The notes beneath the pieces are model-generated. The model saw only the letters and a list, made by a program, of their open reading frames with translations, made no database searches and had not been told where the DNA came from. A stretch of DNA of 64,000 bases from positions 21,266,001 through 21,330,000 of the forward strand of contig OZ316897.1 of NCBI GenBank assembly GCA_973895155.1. Direction: 5' to 3'. Positions 55,485-64,000 of the stretch are shown here, in pieces. The stretch comes from Marsupella aquatica. Taxonomy: Eukaryota > Marchantiophyta. Each line of letters opens with the position of its first letter. Within the stretch, counting starts at the first letter, position 1. A program made the translations under genes and the position numbers.

Positions 55485-56380
55485 CGGCGGAGTAGGAATA
55501 GATTAGGATTAGGATTGGCTTAGTCAGGCTCTTGGGACAGGCACCTGCCTTAGGTATAGCAGCGCTGCCCTGCTGTCCAGCCTGCGTAGATTAGGATCTT
55601 CTAATAAGACACAGCCGTTTTCCGGTCTGACTGTCAGCTTAGTTAGGACCTTAGTCAGCGAATCTTCGGCGAGAGGACACCCCGTCCCTCGGCTCTTAGT
55701 ATTTAGTGCACCCCTCGGTAGAGGCAGGGGGGGTTTTAGTTTCAGAGTCAGACATCCGCGGGATATGCGGGGAGTCCCGACCTCTGGGAATGAAAGAGTA
55801 CCAAGGGGAGGGGGTAGGACTAAGCTCGTCGGGCGAGTGCGGAGCCGGGCTCCGTTGTAGTGTGCACCCTCGGCCTTGAACCTGTTCATTCCAGGGCTGT
55901 CGGGTCAACTAAGTGTACGCATATGTTCCCTTTGTAGTAAAATCCTTTCCCATCATTTTCCTTCGTGTAAATCGAGATTGTATGCATGTGTGCGCATATG
56001 TGTGTGGGTTTCTCGTATATGGGTGGCAGCACCAGGCCGAACGCACTACCCGAGACGTGCACAGGGTGCAGCCTGCGGGTAAGTGGTTGCGAGCACGGGT
56101 TGAGGACCTGTATCATCGAATCCGGATCGAAGGTGGACAGCACGAAGGCTTAGAAGCCCTTAAGCTGGGGTCGATCCTGCTATCGACTAAGGTACGTTCC
56201 GGTGGCGGAACACAAACCATACCTAGGAGGTGTCCATATTTAGCAGTATGCGCACTTAGCGCTAGTTTACGAGAATAAGGTGCATTACGTGCTTCCCTTC
56301 CTGCCCGAACCCTCAGATTTACGAGGGATGTGCCCATCTAAGCTGAAGTCTGAGTTAAGGCCGAAGCCTACGACGTGACA
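55485..56380 (+). other. 3' non-coding part of LTR B
   Basis: About 900 bp downstream of the LTR frame, to the LTR end. It opens with TAGGATTAGGATTGG. LTR A has TAGGATTAGGATC at the equivalent place after its own frame, again suggesting common descent. No gene seen. Confidence 0.5.
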
Positions 56381-56385
56381 AACGA

Positions 56386-57562
56386 CAACATTTGCTATAG
56401 AATCATCTACGGCTGCTTCAATTGAAGCACCCTCAACATCTGGTCGCACACAAGCCATAGATTTGTGGCATGCACGGTTGGGGCACTTGAGTGGTAAAGG
56501 ATTGGCAGCCTTGGCAAACAGAGAATTGTTGCAAGGCGCTCAACCTGGTAAACTCTCTTTTTGTGAAGATTGCATCTTCGGCAAGCAGAGGAGAATGAGT
56601 TTCAGTTCTAGTTCATACCATTCTCATGAGATTCTTGAGTATGTACATTCGGATGTTTGGGGTCCAGCGTCGGAGCCATCATTGGGTGGAGCCAGATATT
56701 TTGTGACGTTTGTAGATGATTACTCTCGAATGTGCTGGTTGTACTACATGAAGGAGAAGTCTCAAGTCTTTGAGATTTTCAAGGAGTGGAAAGCCATGGT
56801 AGAGCTACAAACTGGGAAGGAGTTGAAGTGTGTTTGGTCCGATAACGGTGGCGAGTATAAGTCCAATGAGTTTGATCAATTTGGTCGGGACCTTGGCCTC
56901 AAGCGTCATTACACTGTACCGGAGACCCCGCAGCAGAATGGAGTTGCAGAACGGTTGAATCGGACATTACTGGAGAAAGCACGCAGCATGCTATGTAAGT
57001 CCAAGTTGCCCAATAACTTTTGGGCTGAAGCTGTCAACCAAGCTGCATACGTCTACAATTTGTCACCGCATAGTAGTAAGTTGATGCAGACTCCATTTGA
57101 GTTGTGGTATAAGAGACCTGCTAATTACTCTAGACTCCGAGTTTTTGGTTGTGCTGCCTATGTTCACATTGAGCAGACACACAGGTCTAAGTTGGATCCC
57201 AAGTCTAAGAAATGTATTTTTCTAGGCTTTAGTCCTGGGCAAAACGGCTATAAATTGTGGGATCCTGTCGATTGCAAGGCAGTTGTGAGTAGAAATGTTG
57301 TTTTTGATGAAGAATGGTTGTCAAGACCCCAGGATATTCAGGAGGAACAGGTGGAGGAACCCACTACAGTGGAGCTTGGTGGTGATGAGGAAGCTGCTGG
57401 TCCCTCTGGTAGAGGAGCAATTCCTCAACCAAGGCGCTCCACCAGGGCCAATTTTGGCCAACCCCCTGATAGATTTGGTTTTGCAGATCCTCGTTTTCAC
57501 GGTGTTAAACATGACGATGATCCCGGTGTTGTTTTGCTTACTGAAGATGGAGATCCCTATGG
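56386..57562 (+). pseudogene. copia-3 integrase (second part), cut by gypsy A
   Basis: Resumes the copia-3 frame after solo LTR B. The integrase zinc domain (WHARLGH, then CEDCIFGK) and the catalytic core with HSDVWGP, WSDNGGEY and PQQNGVAERLN are complete and uninterrupted, followed by the usual copia linker. The copia sequence ends after TEDGDP near 57557. What follows is the end of a family-A LTR, so reverse transcriptase and RNase H should lie beyond 64000. Confidence 0.88.
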
Positions 57563-57567
57563 TGCGT

Positions 57568-58478
57568 CCCATGGCTCCCTAAACCCAAGAAACCCCCCAG
57601 CTCAAGCCGATTCCCGCAGGTTTCGTGCTTGGCGAGGCCGTTTCCGCGGCTTAGCGGCATGGGACGCTGCTAACCTTCTACTACTACTATTAACATTTTA
57701 CACACATATACTGGACAGATCCTTCATCGGGTCATGAGATACGTAGCCGGCCTAATATAGGCCTTCCCTTGTCTTCCCCTGTCTTCCCCTCCGTCTTGTT
57801 AGGTATGTTTGGATTCCGCCGCCGGAATGATCCCCAATAGGCTTGGTTAAGCCGCTAAGACCTCTCTCAGCTCGACACATCCAACTATCACTCCCCTGCT
57901 TACTTTCCTTCCTTCTGTTGATGTGGGCACTCTTCACACAAATTAATGCGACACACAAATAGCAAAATGACTCATTCTGACTGAGTCATACCATGCACTT
58001 GCCATACAAACAGTACATCTCATACACAAGTTCTGCGAACTAAGCCGTGAGGCCAACTCTATTCAGCTCTTAGGCATGAGGAAACATGAATATACACAAG
58101 GGTCACTGTATGACTAACCGAGAGCTTCTCGTACTACTTGATCCCATCCCGGCTGGTGCAAACTAAAAACTTGCTAAAGAAGAGGCCCTGAGCTCCCCGC
58201 TGCCCAGGTACTTATCCTGGTAGTGGATCCGCCATTCTTTGCATCGTAAGCCTAATCTACCTGACAGTAATCTACTTGCCCGAATCTACCTATGTACAGC
58301 AAGGCAGGAGCACAAGTGTTGCTCCTACCAGTGGGACCGCAATCCCACTAAGCTAAGTGTCAGGGCCGCTCCTGGTTCTGATCCTAATCCTAAACGTGGA
58401 GATCCGCGCCCGCCCTGCCCACTCACGCCTCCTCCCTCCACGTCCGCCCTCCCTAAAAGGAACGGCGCCCTTGCACCG
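57568..58478 (-). other. Non-coding end of LTR A
   Basis: Downstream of the LTR frame on the minus strand. It includes TAGGATTAGGATC just after the frame and several GTAGATT words near 58260-58300. A 9-bp word, GCGTCCCAT, at 57565-57573 recurs inverted near 57659. No gene recognised. Confidence 0.45.
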
Positions 58479-61400
58479 TCACGACACCGGTGGTGGATCC
58501 TCAATGGACGCCCCCAACACTTCCTCCTCAGCCACTGTCGTTGGCCCGCCTACTGACAGATTACCTGCCCTTGACCGAGTCAACTTTCCATCGGCCTGAC
58601 TGGGTCCACCTTCGGCTTCAGCCTCGACACCGGCCTCGGCAATACCCACGGCTTCGGCCTCAGCCACTCCCACGGCTTCGGCTTCAGCCACTCCCTCGGC
58701 TTCGGCCTCCCCTTCCCCTAGGGTAGTTGGATCCTTAGCCGTGACCCTGTCTGGGGTCGGTGCTGGGTCTACCTCCTTGATCACCATGGCCTGTGAAGTC
58801 GTATTACTCCTTGACCCTGGAGGTTTCCGCTTCTTCTTCGTTGGTGGCTCGGCAGCTGGTCCCTTCCCCTTCCCACTTATTTCCGGCACTGGTGCAGTTG
58901 ACGCGGCTTGTCCTTCGGCAATTACCACCCCTGGTAACTGGTTTGTCCCAACGGGAGATGGACCTGCTGCAGCTAAGCATTTAAATACTGCGGCTTGTTT
59001 CTTCAGCCGCTCTGTTTGGTTGTCGGCCCGCCGCTGTAGGTTCTCCATCTTCCTTGTGATTTCCTCCAACTCCTCTTGGGTTTCATCCAGGTCCTTACGT
59101 GCCCCCTCCAACTCGTTTTTGGCCTCCTCCTGCTCCCTGTGGGCTTCCTCCAATTCCTTCTTCAAGGTAGCCCTCTCCTCCTGGGTTGCTCTTAGCTCCT
59201 TGTCGAGCTCTTCAATGATGACAGACTCCATCTGGTTCATCTTGGCGTAAGTCTGTTCGAGCATCTCGTCCTTCTCCCTTAGGTCGGCCTTGAAGCTGGC
59301 CGTCAGGGACGCAAGCTCCTGCTGCAGCGCCATAATCCCTTGATAGGATTTCCCTAACTCGACCTCCTTCTGCTCAAGGGCTCCGCGGATTTTCTCGAGC
59401 TCCCCTTTCAACGCCCATTCTTTTCTTTGGGTCTCCGCCATGGCCCGGCTGTTGGCTGTTATGTGGGCCTCCTCTGTATTCTTCAGCTCTTGCTTCCACT
59501 TCTCCCTCTCTTTGATCGTGTCGGCCAACTCTTCCTGCGTCTGAGTCAGTTTATCCTTGATATTCTGATTATCAGCCTGCGCGGCGTCCAACTGCCCCTG
59601 CATGATGTTCAGCTCATGTCGTTTAATCCGCAGTTCATCTTGGGCTCTCTTGGCCGCCCTTAGATCTTCAATCTCGGCTTCCATCCTCCTAAGCCGCCGA
59701 ATGACCTCGTCCTTTTTGCTTCTCTCTAAAGCCACCGCTTCTTCTAATTGGTGCTTCTCCAACTGCTCCCTATGAAAAAAGGGTCCTACCTCCAACTCCT
59801 CTCCAAACATGCCGAGCGCAAGTTCCCCACACATCTCACCATACTCCATGGCTCTATTCTTAGCGTAGGTGGAGTAAGTAGAAGTGATCGGCATCGCCCA
59901 TCGTGGCCTCTGCTCCCACGCCGTCCTGCGGATCTCTTCAATCGTGGCTAGAGGTTTGCTTCCTTTTTTGGCTAGCCGCCTGATGTCCTCCGGCCAATCT
60001 CCTCCTGGTAAATCCTTTTCCTTAGCCAGGGCGGCCTCTTCCTCCTGCTTGATTCGCTCCTGAAATTCCTGCACCGTCTGTTTTATGCCGTCGAAGCTCG
60101 GGGGAGCAACATCTGGTGGGGGAGACTCAGGGCTACTCTGCTGGTTGGGGTCCCCTCGCACTACCCTTGGAAGTGTGGGGACAAACCGGCCACAGGTCCT
60201 TACTCCTGGAACGTGATGGTCCGACCCATAGCCGGAATTATCATGGCTGCAGTCCTCCACTGCCTCCTCTACTTCTTGGACGTCCGGCTTCTCCCTCTCC
60301 TCTTCCTCGGTAGGAGCTTTAGGCAATTCTGCCTCAGATTCGGAGCTTGAGGTTCCCACGTACATTCGAACACCTGGCTTGGATTCCGGCCTGATTCTCT
60401 TCTTGTCTCCAGCAAAGGGGTTTTCTCTTGTGAGCCGGTGTAGGCCTACCTCTGTAGTAGTGTCCTGCATTGTTGCCGTTGCCGTTGTTGTTGCCGATGC
60501 CGATTTCTTTTCTTTCTCCAGTAGTTTCAGCAGACTCTGCATGCCTGGTTGCTGCATCGGCAAGTCTTCCTTCCTGGGCCTAAACACTTGCTCGATCGTA
60601 GGACTAACAGGTGGTTGAGGCTTCTCAGCCAACGGCCTCGGCGTTGGAGCTTCCTCGGGTGCCCTTACCTGCAGGGGAAGTACCGGGGCAAAAGTCTGAC
60701 CTCTGGCATACCGGCACAACAGCGGCATGTGATAGCCAAGCCGCGACACGCTTCCCATGCCGATTACCTGCTGCTCCTCCTTTAAGATCTTCTTCAATTG
60801 GTTGAGGAGGTACCCGTTGTAGTCCCGGCTTGGGTCTGGCCTTTCTGCCAGATAGACCTGTGCTTTGCCGATCTCTGCCCTCGGCAAGTTACAATGCATG
60901 GTCACCCGCAAGAAGTCGATCATCTCTCCTATGTGCGGGTTGGTGCAGGTGTTCCGGAAGAAGCCATTCTTCGTTGATGGCCCGGGGAACGACCGGAACT
61001 CCTTGTCAGGCAAGGTCTTCCTGGTATCAACTTTGGTCTTATTGCCTATCGGCAAGCCAAACACTTCGGCAATTACCTTGGGAGTAAGATAGAAATCCTT
61101 CCCATATATCCTCGTGCAATTGGTCTCGGGTTCCCATGACCCCACGAATTCTAATAGGTCTGACTCCTATACCTCCGGCTTCAGCCATGGTAATCTTACA
61201 AAGGCCTCCAAGCCGGATCCGGCCATGAAGCCTTGGTACTTCTTGGTCTGCATGGCCGTAAAGCATGCATCCTCCTCCCGTGCAAAATGTAGTTGCACCT
61301 CCACCGGTAGGGTTGCCGCCCAGCCCTTCCAGGTGTCATCCCTGGTTGGAATGGCCTTGATGGGATCGACCTCCTCCTCTTTGGCTTCTCCCTGCCCCTT

Positions 61401-62102
61401 GCTCTGCTGCTCGGCTGGCTTCTTTGGTGCCGCCGACCTCGTTCTTTTTGCCGGGGTGGCTTCATCGTTGACGGCCCCCTTCCTCTTCATCTCTGCTGCC
61501 GTGGAGGTTTCTCCTAGCACCGTTGCCTGGGTCCACCTTTCCATGCTACCCTTTAATTCCCAGTGTATGTCGTTGCAGTTCTTGATGGCCTCTCGGATGC
61601 CGACGACGCTGTCTTTGCAAAACAGAAGATCGTCGAGTTGATTGGAAGTAGGCGTCCACAGGAACTCGTCCTTGATGAGTTCGCCTCCTAAGAAAGCCGT
61701 CTTGTGCAGCTCCCACAATCGAGTGAGCTCCTGCCGTTCTCGAGCTGCCCTTTCTGACTCCTCGTCCTCGTAAGTCTTGATGTACTCAGTTGCCCGTTCG
61801 AACAGGCATCCCCAGAAATGTGCCGCTTGATTGACGTTGCTCATACCCTCCTTAGGTCGATCGTCGGTATCTACTCTCTCCCCGAGTGCTTGCCTAAGCA
61901 GCTGACAGTAGTTGGCCTCCCGTAGTCGTCTGCCTAGTTCGTGCTCGCAAATGAGCCACCATCTCCTGCAAGCGCTCCTTACCCCTCTCCTCTGCCGGTC
62001 CTTCTTCCCGTTGATCCTTCCTAGCCGCCGACGCTTAACGCGCCCTAACCCTAATCGGGTTTTCACCCTCAGCCTTACCTCCGGCCTCTGCCCGGGTTCC
62101 AT
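58479..62102 (-). pseudogene. LTR-borne coiled-coil/GLP-domain ORF, copy 2, one nonsense codon
   Basis: The frame starts at the ATG at 62102, 115 bp into the LTR. It is broken once by TAG at 61167-61169, where copy 1 has CCG (Pro), then remains open to the stop at 58479. The layout matches copy 1: basic N-terminus with RVKRRRLGR, VFGLP at about residues 348-352, a Ser/Glu/Pro-rich linker, a coiled coil at about 775-1040, KKKRK, then Glu-Ala repeats. Each copy is whole where the other is broken, so the ancestral protein was about 1,207 residues. Long, in-frame conservation between copies suggests selection until recently. There is no enzyme motif. An architectural, chromatin-binding or RNA-packaging role is speculation. 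Confidence 0.72.
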
Positions 62103-62205
62103 GGTTGCCCCTAATTGTTTATATTTTCCTTGTTTTGTCACTATACTAAGGTGTTCCTAGGGTGCCTTCCTGCTTTACCCACTTAACCGGCCGAGTGATT
62201 CCTGT

Positions 62206-64000
62206 CTAGGCATCACATAGCTCCCCACTTAATTGTGAAGCGTCCTCGCGAACAACTTCATCTTTGTCCATATAGTATTTCTTGAGGCGGTCATAATGGA
62301 TGCGAACTGGATATACCTCTCCCGTAATGTTGGCCAATTGCACGGAGCCATTGGGGAACATCATGGTTACTCTAAAGGGTCCTAACCAGCGAGTGTAAAG
62401 CTTTCCTGGAAACCTATTATACCTACTGTCATAAAGTAGCACAAGATCACCGGTATGAATACTAACTACTTTTAACCTTTTATCATACTGCTGCTTCATG
62501 ATATTCTGTCTATATTCTACTCTCTCGGCTGAAATCATTCTCGCTTCCTCTAAAGCTTCTAACCTATATTCTCGCTCCTTTAGGCTCTCCTCCGCTGAGG
62601 CTCTTTCCTCAATTGTAACTTGAAATGTCGGTATCTCAAGTTGCATGGGTACCAGGGCTTCTTGTCCAAAGGTTAAGAAGAAGGGTGTATGACCGGTAGT
62701 GGATTTATAGGCAAGATTGTAAGCAAAAACAGCAGCAAACAATTTATCATCCCAATCGAGTTTGTTCTGAGCTACTATCTTGTTCAATATCTTTCCTATG
62801 ATCCCGTTTGCTCGTTCTGTCAACCCGTTTGCCTTTGGATGGTAGGGAGTAGTAGGCCTATGTTTAACTAAATACTGCTCATTTAAACGACTAATTATAT
62901 CATTCAAAAAATGGGTTCCTCTATCACTAACTAATTCTAGGGGTGCTCCATACCTGGTGAAGATCTGCTCATACATGAATCTAGCCGTAGTAATTGCATC
63001 ATCCTTCGTTGTTGGTCTGGCCTCTACCCATTTAGTTGCATAATCCGTAGCCAGGATTATGTACTTGTTCCGTCGAGGGTGGGTCAGTGGTTTCAGAGGT
63101 CCAATGTAATCAATACCCCACTTCTCGAATGGTGCCAGAGGTAGAATAGGGTGCAGTGGATGCCTGGTGGACGCCCTTGGTCCTCCCGCTCGTTGACAAG
63201 GATCGCATTGTTTGATAAACTGATAGACATCTTTGTGCAAGGTGGGCCACCAGTAACCGGCATTTAATATCTTCTTAGACGTGGTTACTGGGGCAAAATA
63301 TCCTCCGGCCTCCTCTCCATGCATGGCCCGTAGGACTCGTTTTACCTCTCTCTTTTCCAAACACCTTTGAATCGTGCCGTTGATTCCATGCTTGTGCAGT
63401 ATGCCTTTAATGCACTGATACTGTCTGACCTTCCGCACAAAGACTGCGGCTTGCTCTCGGCTTAATCCTGGCTGTAATCTGGAAGTGCTGAGAAATTGTA
63501 AAATCTCAGGGTACCATGTACCAGCTATCTCCACAACGAATAGCTCCTCGTCGGGGAATCGATCATCGATGCAATCCGTGGCAGGTTTACCTGTGATCCT
63601 TGAAAAGAAGTCGGCATTGGCATGTAACTTTCCCGGCTTGATCCTCAGCTCATAGTCAAACTCCTGTAATAGCAAAATCCATCTTGCTACTCTGCCTGTA
63701 AGGTCCGGCTTATTGACTAGGTACTTCAAACTTTCATGATCAGTATGAAAGATTACCTTGTACCCTAGTAAATAATGCCTAAACTTTTTACAAGAATAAA
63801 TGACTCCTAATGCTTCTCTTTCCGTGGTAGAGTAGTTCCGTTCGGCATCGGCAAGCTGACGGCTTGCGAAGTATATGGGATGGTCCCTTCCTTTCTCATC
63901 CAACTGACTTAGTACTGAGCCAATACAGAAGCCCGAGACATCTACAAAAACATGAAAATCTTTGTTCCAGTCCGGTGCTATCATGACTGGGGCCTCTACT
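62206..64000 (-). CDS. Gypsy A pol, C-terminal part (RNase H-integrase), open at window edge
   Basis: The frame is open from the right edge (64000), with no start in the window, to a TAG at 62206-62208 that lies 12 bases inside the LTR. RNase H has FVDVSGF and FHTDHES. Integrase has the zinc domain with CDPCQRAG and the catalytic residues in GIDYIGP, VSDRGTHF and GLTERANG. RWLGPFRV is the GPY/F motif and no chromodomain follows. It is collinear with G1 pol but clearly diverged. No stop or frameshift is seen, so this element may still be coding. Its gag, protease, reverse transcriptase and 5' LTR lie beyond the window. Confidence 0.93.
   Translation of the reverse strand, partial: VEAPVMIAPDWNKDFHVFVDVSGFCIGSVLSQLDEKGRDHPIYFASRQLADAERNYSTTEREALGVIYSCKKFRHYLLGYKVIFHTDHESLKYLVNKPDLTGRVARWILLLQEFDYELRIKPGKLHANADFFSRITGKPATDCIDDRFPDEELFVVEIAGTWYPEILQFLSTSRLQPGLSREQAAVFVRKVRQYQCIKGILHKHGINGTIQRCLEKREVKRVLRAMHGEEAGGYFAPVTTSKKILNAGYWWPTLHKDVYQFIKQCDPCQRAGGPRASTRHPLHPILPLAPFEKWGIDYIGPLKPLTHPRRNKYIILATDYATKWVEARPTTKDDAITTARFMYEQIFTRYGAPLELVSDRGTHFLNDIISRLNEQYLVKHRPTTPYHPKANGLTERANGIIGKILNKIVAQNKLDWDDKLFAAVFAYNLAYKSTTGHTPFFLTFGQEALVPMQLEIPTFQVTIEERASAEESLKEREYRLEALEEARMISAERVEYRQNIMKQQYDKRLKVVSIHTGDLVLLYDSRYNRFPGKLYTRWLGPFRVTMMFPNGSVQLANITGEVYPVRIHYDRLKKYYMDKDEVVREDASQLSGELCDA
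62218..62232 (-). promoter_or_regulatory. Gypsy A polypurine tract
   Basis: On the minus strand AAGTGGGGAGCTA abuts the LTR start TGTGATG, mirroring G1 (AAGTAGGGGGCTA then TGTGGG). Confidence 0.8.

Larger units (their letters stand above)
52363..56380 (+). mobile_element. Solo LTR of family B (4,018 bp) carrying an ORF
   Basis: Begins TGTGACGCC and ends ACGTGACA, with a 5-bp near-perfect target duplication, inside copia-3. It has no internal primer site, polypurine tract, protease, reverse transcriptase or integrase, and no terminal direct repeats of its own. The simplest reading is a single LTR left by recombination. Its start resembles that of LTR A (TGTGATGCC), and it contains a homologue of the LTR-A reading frame. 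A TATA box lies at 52722. Confidence 0.75.
57563..62217 (-). mobile_element. Gypsy A 3' LTR (about 4.65 kb) carrying an ORF
   Basis: On the minus strand this begins TGTGATGCC directly after the gypsy-A polypurine tract and runs to the copia-3 junction. The far edge is placed at 57563 (GGACGCA on the minus strand) or 57560 (GCACCA); the choice depends on the unseen 5' LTR. It contains the long LTR frame (58479-62102) followed by about 0.9 kb of non-coding DNA. Copy 1 at 127-4075 shares 3,949 bp of it. Confidence 0.72.

Noticed and set aside
58479-62102. Reading the LTR-A frame as an env-like gene between pol and the LTR
   Set aside because: Copy 1 starts at the same TGTGATGCC without pol, and the polypurine tract lies before the frame, so the frame is better placed inside the LTR. 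No signal peptide or membrane segment supports an envelope protein. I keep it as the main alternative until the 5' LTR is seen.

Overview
The window is nuclear DNA from a land plant. Supporting this are an intronless ABCG half-transporter of the plant ABCG5/ABCG10 type, a probable secreted protein of the plant S1 (self-incompatibility-like) family, and plant-type Ty1/copia and Ty3/gypsy LTR retrotransposons with tRNA-iMet- and tRNA-Asp-type primer sites. The clade cannot be fixed by reading alone. No rRNA, convincing tRNA, CRISPR array or prokaryotic operon was seen.

Layout. 1-4075 is a truncated long terminal repeat (family A, minus strand) joined to a scrap of a related family (B). 4076-9978 is non-coding sequence with a (CT)n run, a Helitron-like repeat and a MITE-like inverted repeat. 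9979-10560 (minus) is the S1-like gene. 15892-18138 (minus) is the ABCG gene, with a strong 71-nt foldback about 330 bp upstream. 19005-20150 is a satellite-like tandem array. 21962-25172 is a complete, young but internally deleted copia element (copia-1, minus). From 26599 to the end the window is one nest of LTR elements: copia-2 (from 26599) is interrupted by gypsy G1 (29076-48418, TSD AGCAG) and then by copia-3 (from 49154). Copia-3 is itself interrupted by a solo LTR of family B (52363-56380) and by gypsy A (about 57563 to beyond 64000, minus).

The most unusual feature is that families A and B carry a long open reading frame inside the LTR itself. It encodes a protein of up to about 1,207 residues with a basic N-terminus, a conserved GLP-type domain and a long C-terminal coiled coil. 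Three copies or fragments are visible, each with nonsense changes or truncation, but the two A copies are broken at different codons, so a recently intact parent is implied.

G1 is probably misassembled. A 100-N gap at 37355-37454 is followed by about 6.75 kb that repeats 30605-37354 at a constant offset, so the real element is probably a single 12,493-bp copy with a 1,992-residue gag-pol frame. Only two ordinary host genes are supported, and all other coding capacity belongs to retroelements.
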